A stretch of 64,000 bases of DNA from Arcuatula senhousia (Eukaryota > Mollusca > Bivalvia > Mytilida > Mytilidae): the NCBI GenBank assembly GCA_963971305.1, contig OZ020305.1, positions 8,713,001 through 8,777,000 of the forward strand, in the 5' to 3' direction. The notes below the pieces were generated by a model. The model saw nothing but the letters and a program-made list of their open reading frames with translations, ran no database searches and was not told where the DNA came from. The position numbers and the translations under genes were made by a program. Positions 44,401 through 59,400 of this stretch are shown here, one piece after another (position 1 is the stretch's first letter; the number at the start of each line of letters is the position of its first letter).

Positions 44401-47400
44401 TATGAGGGCTTTTTAAATGACTTTGCATGTGTATTCTTAAATATAAACACTCATATCTGTTTGTATAACACAAAGCCCTTAATTACAAATAGAGAAGAAT
44501 AATCTTATTTAATCATCAATATATATTTAATTGTCAATATAAAAAAATAGACCAAGACCCCCTTCTGAATTCGAATCAAGTCTGGACAAATATCTTTATT
44601 GTAGTAAGAATCAGGCAATAACTAGTACATGCATTCCGCTCAACTTTAAAATCTGCGATTATCACAGTGGTCGTTTTATTACGTTCCTGAGAGATTTGCA
44701 TATTTTGTAAAAAAATCTGTTGATAAAAATATATCATTTGCATGTTGTCCAGTCTGTGTTTTTCTATCTGTCAGACATAATTCTCACGCCGCTACAGTTA
44801 CAAACTTCCGTGATATAAAGTATTGTACCAGATGGTAATATACTTTTGTTGTGAAGAGAATTTTAATAATTGCGATAATATATTGAGGTTAACTACACAT
44901 TTATTAACCAGCTATTGCATGTATTTAATGCACATTTCTGAACAATGTCATATTATTTTTGTAGCATGTAGTAAACATATTTATTTCATCTAAGTCCATT
45001 ATGCCCCAGTCACTCATTCAGGGATTTAAAGCCGGATCAGCTATGGAAACGATCCGGCTCTGTATCATTTCGTTCCTCATCCGTGCTGTTAGACGCTATA
45101 CTTTGGGGTTTTTGTTTGTTCTGAACTTCAGATCTAGACAGCTATTGATCAGCTATTGAGACTCTGTTTTAAGGATTATACGTAAGCTGTATGAGAATTC
45201 TAATATCTTTTAAATATATATGGTCACAACTAGTACTCTTTTTTACGAAAATCCGATCCAGTTGGAATTGGGTAAAAGAGAGGTTGCACATTGACTTTCA
45301 ACTCTAAACGCCAAAAGCAGCTGATCCTGTGTTTTAATGTAACCTCATATCATTAATGAATGCCCGTTCGAGAGGTTCGGACGAACCCCCATTCCCGCCC
45401 CGCCCCTTTTGGACAAAAAAAAATGAAAATATAGGTAAGAATAATCTAAAATTTGGTAAGGACTATTTTGCAAAACCAACCCTCGATTGACCCCCGCCCT
45501 GAAAAAATTTGGTTACGGGTACGGATACACTCTCTCAATATTCAATACTTACTGACACGTAATGTATATATTGATAGATGGACAGGAATTTGCACAAAAA
45601 TGCCTTAGCAATGATTTATTACATAAGAATTATTTTTAAAATCGAAAGCAAGCACTTTTAGAGCGACAAACTACGCGCAGTTGCAGAAAGTTGAACGAAT
45701 TGAATATCTAATATCAAAGAACATTTAAAATATTTAATTCAAATGATATGCACAGCAATGATAAAGCGCATACATTAAACATCTTAATGATTTTCACATA
45801 TTCATGGGAGCTCTGGTTAGGAAATAAAAATCCAATTTATTTTTTTAAAGCACTAAAGCTAGTTTACTATTATGGTAATAGCGATGATACTTTAAATTTT
45901 GTTGGGTCTTGAAATTAAGTCCTGTGCGGGGCCCGAGAGGCGGATAGGCCCACAGCAGAGCCTAGCTTGTCGTAAAAGGCGACTAAGGGTCTTGGTATTC
46001 TGAAGCCGGGTAAGTGCTCAGCCCACAGAGCGACCAAGTGTGTACCCTATAGGTGGCTGAATACGGTGGCTCTCGTCCGCGGGGTTTGTCAGGTCTAAAA
46101 TACGGTAACCCTGACCGTCGACCATAGTGGGCAAACGTGTTTGGAGAATGCCACGCTTCTTGCACTTTGAAGATCCCTTTGTGGACCACCAAGTAAGTGC
46201 ACCACCAAGGCTAAATTTTCCGTCCCTACCCATCTCTCGCCTTTTCCTGTGGTTCTTTCAAATTTACTGTTCTTTGTATCCCACCCCATTCCCATCATTT
46301 CATGTTCATTTTATCATCCCTTTTCATGTTCATCGCCTTTAAATAACTTATATAGCATTGAAAGGGCGTAAAACACCAACCCTCTCACTCACTCACTGTT
46401 TAAAATTAAACACCTTAGAGTGTTTACAAAAGTTGTAAAAATTGTTCTACAAAAATCAAAACCAACTCATTTCATAGGCTTGTACATGTTGTATCGAAGT
46501 TAGAATACATGATCCATATGGTTGCAGGTTTAGCATTGAAATTTTAATATTAGAGAGAATTTCATTCAAGAGCCCTGCTTTGGACAAAATTTAAAGTTAA
46601 AAACAAGCGTTTTGTTGATTTGCAACAATTGCAGTGTTGGATCTGGACAAAACTGCAAGATTTTCTCTGAGACACGCACGTAAGAAAATACTCAAAAACG
46701 GTGTGCAAAGATTAAGACTTATAATACAGTGTTCCATGTTACTTAATAATACAATTTCACAGTAACGGTAACAAATTATAAATTATTTACAAAAACATGC
46801 CGAAATGAAAAAAAAATAACGAGAAAAGTTGCATTTTGTCACTACCATAACGTGCAACATGAACCTATAGATGGCGTTACAATTAATTATTTTTGCCCAG
46901 AATTTTTTTTTTTCAAAGGTGTCGCGACAAGATATTATTTCTCCAATATAAGCATTATTTATATGACCGAAATCCTTCTACAGTATATTTTTCATCAAAA
47001 AACAGATCAAGAACATTTTTAGAAAGAAAAACCAAGACCTCTCACTTCTGTTTGAATCGTCGGACCCTTAGGTCGGCCAGGTCAAATTATCGTTTTATTT
47101 TAATTTTTAATACCCGAGGTATATGGTTTGTTCCGTCCGTCCGTTTGTCCGTGCTTCTTGCCTTTCCCCCTTAATTCCCTCATATTTTTTGTACTCTTTA
47201 CTAAAATAATTATTTCTGTGTTCGATACGATTATTTAAGCTACAAACTAATAAAACCGAATCCTCACTTGTTTATTTTTTTTCCCGGACAAAGCATTATC
47301 TTTGTAAATGCCTTCTAAAAACGAATGTAATGTGAATCTTGGTATGTTTTGCTCATCTTTTCGACAGACAGAAACCGAACGAAAAGGAGAGTATAACATA

Positions 47401-50400
47401 ATACCTCGCCACTTCGTGTGGCGAGGTATAAAACACACACAATACGAACTAAATAGCAACCAACAACGCGAACTCGTTATGAGTGCCCCGGGAGAGTAAG
47501 CAATTCCTGCTTGTTGCAACTTTTTTACATATACGAATTAGTTTTATGCGGATGAATAAAAAAATATAAAAAAAGCATTTTCAATCATACTGTCGATGTC
47601 AGGCTTGTCAGACCAAATGATTATTTTCTTTTCAATTTTATAACCATTGACGTGTGCTATGGTTTCTCCCGTCCTTATTTGTCCGCCCGTCTGTCCGTGC
47701 TTCCTTCCTTTTTGCCGTCTGTCCGTCTGACCGTACTTCCTGATTATTCCGTCCGTCTAACGTTTTGTATGCTACTCCTTCCAAACTCTTGATGAATATT
47801 CTTCATATTTTTGAGAACCTTTCTTATACAACATAGATTTGCGCATACTATTTAATTTTTGGTGTTTATGGGGATTTCTTAAAGCCACTTACAGACGTAA
47901 GCCATTGACATATTAGTTGTGCATATGCTGTATCGGCTTATCTCTCAAAATTCTTACAAATTAAATGATCTGGTAGGGGGGTTTCTACTGGAACCTTTAA
48001 ACCTCTAACGCATCAGAGACTATCATCACATAAACCCAAAGGTTACTCCTTCCCAAAGCTTTTATATTTGTCTTCACAATTGCATGTCTTTATGCAAAAA
48101 TAGGAAACCTTTTCCTTTGTCTTTTAGAAGTGAGACGTCCACAAATGCCATATCATTTATTTAAAAAGGAAATTCCAAAATGTAATAAAATAATAGTTAC
48201 CTACTAGGCCAACTTCTTTCTCGTCTTTTTTTACATTATAAACTTAAAGCCATATGGTGCTGACTGACAATATGGTTGTAGGAAACCCGATTCCCATTTG
48301 GCAAAATTAAGTACTCTGATGAAAGCTACACCGTGCGCTCGTAGACAAATATGGGATTTATACTTAAGTTACCAATACTGTGGTTTCATTATTATTCCTG
48401 GTATCATTTTTCGTGGTTTTCATAAGTGGGCTTTACCCACGAGAATTAATGCCCTACAAAAAGAAAGTTAACATTGATCTGTATGCTGTGGACAGTTTTC
48501 AAAACCACGAATTTAAGAATCCACGAATTAATCATTTTTCATCAAACCACGAAAATTTGTACCCAATCCACAGTGTTTGACATGTTGAAATAGCAGCAAC
48601 GTTACGAGTGTGTTGCAAAAAGCAACCATCATTCTGAGGCACATAATGCAAGTTAACCCTCGTTATGACCTCAGGTGTTGATTATTGTAGAGTTGGTTTT
48701 TTCGTGCTTTTATGTAATTTGCTGTTTCATGAAATTCGTAAAATTAACTGAATTTGTCTTTGCACATTGACACCTCTCCTTTTTTCAGTTTTTTTTTCAT
48801 CCCTAGTAAATAACCACACTCCTTCCCTTGTGGTCGTTCGGTTATCATGCGGAAAACCTGACAGCAAACCATAGTGAACGAGCGTGTGTGGAGAGTGCCA
48901 CGCTTCATGCACGTAAATGATCCTCTTGTGGATCGCGAATTAGTGCACCACATGGGCTTAATTGTCCGCCCCTACTCACCTCTCCCCCTTCTCCGAAGTC
49001 TTAAAAATTTGAAGTTCCTTTGTTTCCCAACCAACTCCATTTTAAACTCCCAATCTGTGTATGCTCAACCAGCATTGTATTTAAGACGGAAAAGGGTCGT
49101 TTATGTAAAACTGGATAAGGGTTGGTTATAGTTAGTTAGTAAGTTATTGCTAATGGGGACACAGGCCAATCAGGTAGGAGAGGTTTGACTGCCACTTGAA
49201 AAAGAAGTGATGGGTAGGGACGGGAAATAATTTATATTAGCCTCCTGCATGGGGATCCTACGGGTCCTACTCTTAGTTACTCCCAAGCAGCACGATTTTG
49301 GCTATGAACATGAAAGTGGTGATACAGTGAACATGAAATGATGATGAAGTGGAGGAAATGGGGACACAAGGCCAGAGTTTTGACTGCCACTGGAAAAAGG
49401 AGTGATGAGTAGGGACGGAAATTATGGGGATCCTACGGGTCCTACTCTTACCGAGACCTGCAGCAAGGTTCTTTTAACGTGCGATGAACGTGACATTTTC
49501 CCAACACGGTGCACCACTATGGTTTGCGGTCAGGTTTTCCGCATTATAGGCTGACGACCTCGGCATTTATCATGACAGGGCTGCCCCATTCCACCACCTG
49601 GGCCACACATCCCAGTAGCTTTAAGGGCAAAGCGGCCTGACCAGATGTCAGGTTTCTGAGCGCTCTTTAGTGGACTTTTACCGACAAGCGTAGCGCTGCT
49701 GCGGGCCTATTCGCCATCCGGAACCCACACGGATGGGTTGGTTATATCCAATTAAAGTAAGTGTTTATACTCTTGTTTAAGGGTTTTTCATTGTCAATCA
49801 CCATAGGTAAGGATTCCAGAATGTGTGAAGTTTTGGCCGAGGGTTTTGTCACTTTCCGAGTACATTGGTTTATGGTTCATTGAGGGAACATTGGCCTTTT
49901 TTGTGAGTTGGTTCATTTTCTCTCTAGTTAGTGGTCGTACATTGGTCCGATTTGGGTGATATACATTTATGAGTTCTGTGTCTTGGGTGGGTCTACACAA
50001 TTCAGTTTGTTGTTGTCTTTTCCTGATTATGACTGAAATGCTGTCGACTGGGCATAAAACGAACAACACTCAATAAATCAACCCTTATTAATATTTATCT
50101 AACTCCCTTGCAGCATTTGCATTCCCTGTCATTTTATCTTGACCAAAATGTTCCATTAACTGGCATTAAAACTAGCCGATTTCTATATCGTTCGATCTAT
50201 CTGGTTTACATTCAGAGTAGCTGTTTTGCAGGCATTTGGGCATGCGGGTATGCGGGCATGCGGGCATGTGGCTATATGAAAAACGGAATATGATTAATTA
50301 TAGTATAACTAATGAGGGGTGGCGAATATCAATTTTAATGTCACGAGTCTCGAATAACACCAGGATTCAACAAGCACGCACGAGTTGAATCCCCTAGCGT

Positions 50401-53400
50401 GGGGGGGGGGGGCTGGAATTCCATTCTTGTCACAATTCATGTTCACATATATTTTTAGTTTAGTTTAGTTTAGTTTAGTTTCATGCATGTTTGATTATGT
50501 TACACCTCATTCCACATGTCAATATTGTCTATTATTTCCAACTGTTTTGTGATATATACCATTTTTTATGTTTAATATATCCAATAGACATCCCTAAGAA
50601 TAGCAAACCAAACATAATAAAATAAAAAAGAGTATGTCCAAAAGACATAATGCCCCATCTTGCAACATTTTTTTTTATTCCGCTATCACTAAAGCATCAC
50701 TAGGTACACCTACCACACCAATATGGTTGCTATGGCACTTGTCAGTAAGTGCATGGGAATGGACTTTAACCATTCTTCTGTAAGAGGTCATCCATGCGAA
50801 AAAATAGGTCACATCTAGCATCCGAACCATGCATTGTGCTTAGCATCACTAGATGCACCTACCATACCAATATGGTTGATGTGTCACTTGTCTGTAAGTG
50901 TTTGCTGAGAATTAGGTAGACAACCGGACAGTTAAACCAGTGAATATTGTGGCAGTATAAGTCATGTAGGCTGATATTTTTTTTTTTTCAGAATTCAATT
51001 AATGTCATTCATTTTATTTCATTTTATGAACATATTTACGCATGCCCGCAGACCTGCCAGCCCGCAGACTCGCATGCCCACAGACCTACATGCCCGCAAA
51101 TTAGTCGCTGTCGTTTACATTTGAAACATTTAAATCGGCTGCGATCAGTTGTTACATTTTCATACAATTTGATTCAATTGTACAGTAAAACATTAAAACC
51201 GAAATCGTCCCCTATAATTGAAATGATACCGCTCCTAATTTGATCGCTTCTGCGAGGGGCGTAACATTTTTCAAAGACGGCGCACCACGATGGCTTGCGA
51301 TCTGGTTCTCCGCATTATAACCTGACGACCCCGGTATCCACTTTGACAGGGCTTCCCCATTCAACCACATAGGGCACATATCCAAGCCGCTTTGTGGGCA
51401 AAGCGACCTGACACGATGTAAGGAATGTGTTAATGGGACACGGATGCCCCCGCCGGCCCCACGAAGGAAGTTCAAGTAAAAGTCCGACAATTCCGAAAGT
51501 CGCTTTGGACGTACAGTGTGTCACACTGAACCATCTTATCAAGTATCAAGTCGTTCTCATCTACGGTTTCTGAGAAAGGTTTGACCGAAATTCGTACAAA
51601 CATACGAACATATGTCTGTTCGTCCGTACCCCAAACAGGAAGAAGTCATATAGGTCAAAAAGTCGTTAAGGACTACAGTTTGTCATACTGAACATCATAC
51701 AAGGATTCAAATCATTCTCGTTTACGGTTTCTGATAAAAGCTTGAAGAAAATTCGTACAGACATTTATGTCGGTTTGTCCGTACCCCAAACAAGATGTTG
51801 AAGTCTGACAGGTGAAAAGGTCTTAAAGGACCTAGAGTTCGTCATATTGAATCACTTAACCACGTTTCAAATCATTCTAATGTAGTGTTTTGGCAAAAGC
51901 TTGAAGGAAATTTTCACGTAAATTTTCATCTCGACCCACTCCCAGACAGGAAGTAAAAATCCAACAGGTCGAAAAGTCGCTTATGACGTACAGTTTGTCA
52001 TTCTCATGTATACGGTTTCTGGGAAAAGTTTGACGGAAATTCGTACGGACGGATGGACATTTAGTAAAACTTAGGCACGGACCATTTGATTTTCTGGGGG
52101 GGGCCTGGGATTTTACCTTGAGCCGGGAAATTTTTTTCGCCCGCTTTGCGGGCCAGATTATTTTTTTCACACACATATTAAGCAAGGAAATTTTGTTGGC
52201 AAGATTATTTTTTTTGAATTGGAAAGATTGAAACCATATTATTTTTTTCAACCTAGGTGCTGGCCAGATTATTTTTTATTACAAAAATCAGGGCCGGGAA
52301 ATTTTTTTTCAAAAAAATCCCAGGCCCCCCTCAGAAAATCAAATGGTCCGTGCCTTAATGACCCTGACGACATGTCGGCGGGCATAAAAAAGCAGGATTC
52401 CAGATATCAGACAGAATAGAGAATTTTGACTGAATTAAAACGAATTACAGTAAATTAAACAAAATGCGCGCACAAGCAAGCAAACTAAAAGAAATCGTTT
52501 GCATAAAAAGTGATTTGCAACAAACATGTATGTTTGAAACGCGAGAAGAACAAAAACCATCTGTAAAATAAATCACATATTTCATCTTTATATTCACGTA
52601 AAATAGTATCTTCTTGACTTGTGAAGCAGAAACCTTGGAATTATGTTTTTTTTAAAGGTCAGGGAACTCCTCATGATAGATTTATGATTATAGTCAACCT
52701 AATCAACATTCATCTAGTTCAAGGTTCTTCCACAAACACATGTAAATGAATCTGCACTGAAAGTTTTTCAGCTTTTCCCGCTATTTTGTACAAAGGAAGA
52801 CAACAGTTTTGTCGTATTGAGTTTTAAGTTCATCAAAATGTTATGGTTGACAATAAAAACCATTTAACATGTAACTTTATTTCAGTAAGACGAAATCATA
52901 AAGTTTTGGACATTTGATGCAAATGTTTTAAAGGCCGGACCATTTAACTTGAAAAGGGGGCTTGGTTTTTAGCTCACCTGACCCAAAGGGTCATGTGGGT
53001 TATTGCCATCACTTGGCGTCCGTCGTCGTCGTCCGTCGTCGTTAACTCTTCTTTGAAAATCTTCTCCTCTGAAACTACTGAATGGATTTTATTGCTTTGA
53101 AACTTTGCACACTTCATCTATGGGATGTTCTCTACAAAGATGCACAAATAATGCCGACCAAAAAATTTGGCCGCTGTTGCTAAAAATAGAACAGAGAGGT
53201 CAGACTCTAGTTTTCAGGTTTTTGGCCTATAAATCAAAAAGTATAGAAAAAATCTGAAGCAACGATCCTTCTTCAGAATCAAAAGCTCTACAAAAGTCTC
53301 CATTGGGTCGAAGTTTTCAGATGACCCTAATAGGGGTTATGGCCCTTTAAGGTCAAAAATAGCGTTTTTTCATGTTTTTGTCCTATAGAAATGAAAACTA

Positions 53401-56400
53401 TTACAGATAGAGAAAAGCTGTTGCTTGCTTAAATGTTCAGTTCCATCAAGCTCTACAAGTCTCCATTCGGTCAAAGTTGTCAGATGACCCCTTATAGGGG
53501 TTATGGCCCTTAACAGGCCAAAAATAACGTTTTCCCCTAAAGAATGAAAACTATTGCAGATAGAGAAAAGCTGCTGCTTGCTTAAATGTTCAGCTCATTG
53601 AGCTTTACAAAAGTCTTCATTGGGTCAAAGTTGTCAGATGACCCCTTATAAGGGTAATGGCCCTTAACAGATCAACACTATAGCGGTTTTCCCCTATAGA
53701 ATGAAAATTATTGTAGATAGAGAAAAGATGTTGCTTGCTTAACTGTTTAGCTCATTGCGCTTTACAAAAGTCCTTATTTGGTCGAGGTTGTCAGATGACC
53801 CCTTATAGGGGTTACGTATTGCCCTTTAAAGACGAAAATAGCGTTTTGTCATGTATTTGGCCTATTGAATGAAAACTATAGCAGATAGAGAAATTCTGTT
53901 GCTTGCTTAAACCTTTAGATCCTGGAGCTTTACAAAAGTCTCCATTTGGGTCGAGGTTATCAGATGACACCTTATAAGGGTTATGGCCCTTAACAGATCA
54001 ACAATATAGCGGTTTTCCCCTATAGAATGAAAATTATTGCAGATATAGAAAAGCTGTCGCTTGCTTAACTTTTCAGTTCATTGAGCTTTACAAAAGTCCC
54101 CATTTGGTCGAAGTTGTCAGATGAACCCTTATAAGGGTTACATGTACGTATTGCCCTTTAAAAACGAAAATAGCATTTTGTCATGTATTTGGCCTATTGA
54201 AAGAAAACTATAGCAAATAGAGAAATGCTGTTGCTTGCTTAAACCTTTAGATCCTGGAGCTTTACAAAAGTCTCCATTGGGTCGAGGTTGTCAGATGATC
54301 CCTTATAGGGGTTATGGCCCTTTAAAGGTGTTAAATTGCATTTTTTCATGTTTTTGGTCTATAGAATGAAAACTGTTTCAGATAGAGAAAAGCTGTTGCT
54401 TGCTTAAACCCTCAGTTTATTCGGTTTTCCGAAGGCGTTACGTCACGGTAGAATCATATTTTCATTATTAGCATTATTTTATTCATTAGTATCATTATTT
54501 TATATGGCAGACATACTTCTTCCTATCCTCTGCTGCCAAAATATTTTTTTCAGAACATTTTTTAGGAAAAAAGCGAAGGCCTTCTTTTCGATTTTTGATT
54601 TTCATACAGAATAAGGATAGACATCGAGGGGATGAGTGAGTTCTCGCAACACTTTATAGGTTATTTGAAGGCGATGAACATGAAAGGAAGATAAATGAAC
54701 ATGGAATGATCATGATATGAAATATGGGGTAGAGTGGGACACAAAGGCAACAGCAAATTTTAAGAACCACAGGAAAAGGGGGAGAGTTGGGTAGGAACAG
54801 AAAACTTACCCTATGTGGTTCACTATTTGGCGGTCAACAAAGGATTTTTTTACGTGCATGAAGCGTGGCACTCTCCACACACATTGGCCCACTTTGGTCA
54901 GAGGTCAGGGTTTCCGTATTATAGACCTGACAACCCCCGCGGACGAGGGCCACCCTATTCTGCCACCTAGGGTACACATCTGGGTCGCTCTGTGGTCTGA
55001 GCACTGACCCGATTACAGAATCCCAAGACCCTTAGTCGCCTCTTACGCTCTGCTGCGGGACTATTCGCCTCCCAGGTCACGCATAGGGCGGGATAGAAAT
55101 CGAAAGCATCGAAAGCATATTTTAATACGTCAGCTTATCATGCTTATTGAACGTCTAAATATTATTTCATGATAAAAAAGGAGTGACAACAAAATTACAG
55201 AACTGGGATGATCAATCTCATACATCTAGGAAGAAAAGGCAAAACAAGGCAAAGCCATACCAGAGAAATTGAAGATAGCAATGGTCCTGACTTGGTACAG
55301 GCATTTCTAAAGAAATGGTGGGTTGAACTAGGTTTTATGCCGACAAACCTCCTTTTCCATTCCGTTAACATAAAACACAACACATTGGGATACATGCAGG
55401 GGTGAATATCTTAGTACAAAAACTAGTGCTCATGACAATTTTAATGTTATTTTAATAAAATATCTAATCGACACACTATACATGACTTTATATGTAAAAC
55501 ACTAGTGATACCCCACCCCCAAACATATACCATGCACAAAAACCTAAGAAGTCCGTAATCAGAAAGAAGATGATCTAGAAATCTTCAATCGCTGTACATC
55601 ATATGGTACTATGGGAATAAGCTTGCCTACATGTAAAATTTCAGATCTCCGAGACATGTATTTGCTTAGGAAACTGTGACGGAAATTTTGAATGTATGTA
55701 AACTATGTGTAAAATCCTAAGTATTCGGTAAATAAGAAGTAGATGACCTAGGAGCATAAAATAGGTATAAACTATATGATACTATAGGACAAAGCTTAAA
55801 GCTATATTCAAAATACCAGACCTCTATGTCATGTAGTTGCTAAGAAAACGGTGACGGGAATTTGCATTCATGTACACTATGTATAAATGCCATAGTGTTC
55901 AATAAACATAAAATAGATTACTTGGGGGCATTAAATCGGTATACAACATACAGTACTATTGAATAAAGCTGTATGTAAAATATTGGACCTCTGGGTTATG
56001 TAATTGCGTATATAAGTAGAAAACTGTGACGGAAACTATGGTACAGACGTACGGACGATCGAATAAACGGATGAACGAACGGACAAAAGTTAAACAGTAT
56101 AGCCCCTCTACATCTTCTTTAAAGAGAGGGTATAATAATGCATGCTCACGTGAGAAAGGAAAGGTATGCAACACACCGACACAAATTTATGTATAGGGAG
56201 ACAATTCAAAAACTCTATGGCAACCCAGCATCCGAACAAGCAAACTTCCTTTAAATTTTGGTGTCGCACAGGTTCCGGGTGACGATTCGACACAGAAGCG
56301 CTAAAGTCCATTTAAGAGCGGTTAGAAACCTGACATTGGTCAGGCCGCATTGCCCATAAAGCAACTTTGATATGTGGCGGGGATACCCTGTTGTTCTTGT

Positions 56401-59400
56401 TCGTGTTTACCAGTTTTGTCGTTTTGACACTCGAATGCCACATTTTCGCCTCTTTGCTTCTTTGATGTATCTTGAATGCTCAAAAAATACCAATGTAAAC
56501 TTTACTTGCAGTGGGCCAACCAACTTTCATAAAGTTTTAATATGGTGTTACTTTTTACTAAAAGAGCTATGTCTCGCATTTTGGGTTAGCGTTTTTTTAT
56601 TTCGTTTTATTTTTTGAAAAAATGCAAAATTTTAAGAGGCTAAATGAATGTTGTGTAGAATTAATGTTTATTTTACATTTGGATTTTGATCATTATTTTT
56701 TCATTGTGTTCCTCAATAAATTCTACCAGACAAATGTGACGACAGTTTTGATTTACAAGGGGTTTCTTTAATTGTGGGCTTTGTTTCAAAACACTAATTA
56801 TTTCAAAATAGTTCAAACTACATGTATAAGTTGGAGTGTATTGTTTAATCCTTGACCGAATTTATAGCCCTTAGAAATTTTGTAAAATATTTCATAAAAA
56901 AAACTGTTTTCGGACTTTTTTCCACATGCTTGCACATATTGAATTGGTATTTTGGAATGGAAGTTTATCGTGATAAGTCATAGGCCCCATCAGTTGATTT
57001 TAATCGAAGTTAAGGCTCTTGGACTTCGAACATTAAAAGAAAACACAAGTTTTCTGGACACTTTTCTACACAGTTAAGCCAGATATTTTCAGTTGAATTT
57101 TTCAAACATCGCGGGGAATCATCTTCGTCTTACACACACTAACAACATTTAGCTACATGCACTTCTCTGAAATTGTATACTTGTCCGGGCATTCAATTTT
57201 ATTATTATTTTAATCCTAGCTAGGCGTTCCACAAAGGGATCTTTTACGCGCATAAAGTGTGGCACTCTCCACACACGTTGGTCCACTATGGTCAATGGTA
57301 AGGATTTCCGTAATAGACCTGCGAACGAGTGCCGCCCTATTCAGCCACTTAGGTCACACTTTGCCGCTCTGTGGACTCAGCACTAACACTATGTCTGAAT
57401 CCCAAGACCCATAGTCGACTTTTACGACAAGTTAGGCTCTGCTGTGGGGTTATTCGCCAAGCATCCGGGCCCAGCACGGAAAAAATCATCTTAAGTAACA
57501 TTTAAACAACAATTTAATTATTTTGTCATTCAGACCATTTTTAGAGTATGTTTTAAATTTGTTTTTGAAATATTTTGTTAGTTTTACTTTAATCACAAGC
57601 AGCAATATTCGGTAGTTTACCATATAAGGGATGATTCATTCATGTGCATCTAGGGGTGTGAAGACTTTTTGACGCTCATTTGTCAAACAGGATAGTCAGC
57701 TTAATGGATACCAGAGTTACCAGGGGACACCATTAACATCCGGACAGGTATCTGACAGACCTAGTTACATACATGTATATACAAATGTGCAAATCCCGAT
57801 GTTTTTTTGTTTGTTTTTTTTTTTTGGGGGGGGGGGGTGTGTTTGTGTGTGTTTGTTCTTTTTTTATTGTTGACTAAGGCTGATACAATGACCATGAAAT
57901 GATGAATATTTAAGCAATGGTATATTGACACAAAAGGCCAAAGAAACCATCCATTTTTGATTGACACTTTTAACCAGTTTAGGTTGGACAATAAGCCAAC
58001 TGTAGAGAAGTAAAAGCTACACATTTTTTCGAAACATTTAACATGCGAGGAACATGACCTTTTATCCATAAAAGTGCACCTCTCAAATGGTTGCCTGACG
58101 AACCCAGGATGCTTGTTTACAGGATTTCTCCATTTAGTCCCTCGGGTGCATTTTATAGTCGCTCATAAAAACAGCACTGAAGCGGTCCTAATATTTGGAT
58201 TACTAAAACCCTCTCGAGGCCGTTACATTTTTATACCATACCAGACCGAGTATCAAATGCCATTTCATATTAGAAGACTATAATATGTACAAACATTACT
58301 TACTAGGTAGTCTTTAATCTCAAGTTAGCAGCACAAATTTGGATACATGTACATGTAAATCAGGGAGATGAGCATAAAAAGGGCTAAAAAGTATACATGA
58401 AGTGTTTAAGTTTTCATATGAAATGATGACGAAGTGGAGGATATATATAGGGACACACGGACTTTCGGGAAGGTTTTTTCGCTGCCGTTGGAAAATAAGA
58501 AGGGCAGGATCTATCAATAATGCCGCTTGCATGGTGATCCTAATGGTCAATTTTACCAAGGCCTGCCTGAGCCTCAGTCTTCTTTCATTTGCAAGAAACG
58601 TGAATGTATTCCCACTTCGGACCGATGTACATGTACCACTATGATTTTGTCTGATAACCCCGGCATTCAATCAGTAGTCGTTTTGTTTGATAACCCCGGC
58701 ATTCAATCAGTAGTCGTTTTGTTTGCAATCGGCCTTACTCGATATCAGTTTTCTGGCCGCTCTTTATAGTGGACTTATACCGACAAGCATATCCCTACCC
58801 GAAACCCGGATAGTTCAAATGCGTTTCAATCAACTCTTGAAGATAGACAGAGAATGAATGATATTTTCTGACCAATTGTTGTTTATCTGTAAAACTGGCA
58901 AAAATTAAGATTCTATTGATATTTCATGAAGGACAACGTTACCTTATTTCATTAATTTAAAATAATTTTTTTTAGAAAATATTCCCCTATCAATAAGAAT
59001 CATTGTCTATATTGTTTTTTGACTGTGGCTTTTTTTATATTTCGTAATGATAATCTCATCATAGCGCTGAATAAGAAAATTCTTTAAAGATCGAAAACAG
59101 TGTACTTCTGTGATACTACGTGTTCAAAAACTTTGTGGCTTGAAATAGCCAGAAGCTCAACCGGTTGTTGACCCCATCCACGCATGTACTTATGACATAC
59201 TGTAAAATATGGTATTTCGAAAAATATATACGATTATGTCAGCAATATATGACTGAATTAGTTTTGATACTGTTAATATTATTTGCAATCGTGACAAAGT
59301 ATTAGTACTTTATACTCTTGCATTTAAAATGTACCACAAACGATGAAAAGTGTGGCATGCAAAATTTCTTTTCGATAAGAGGGGCGCTTTGATTTTTTGT

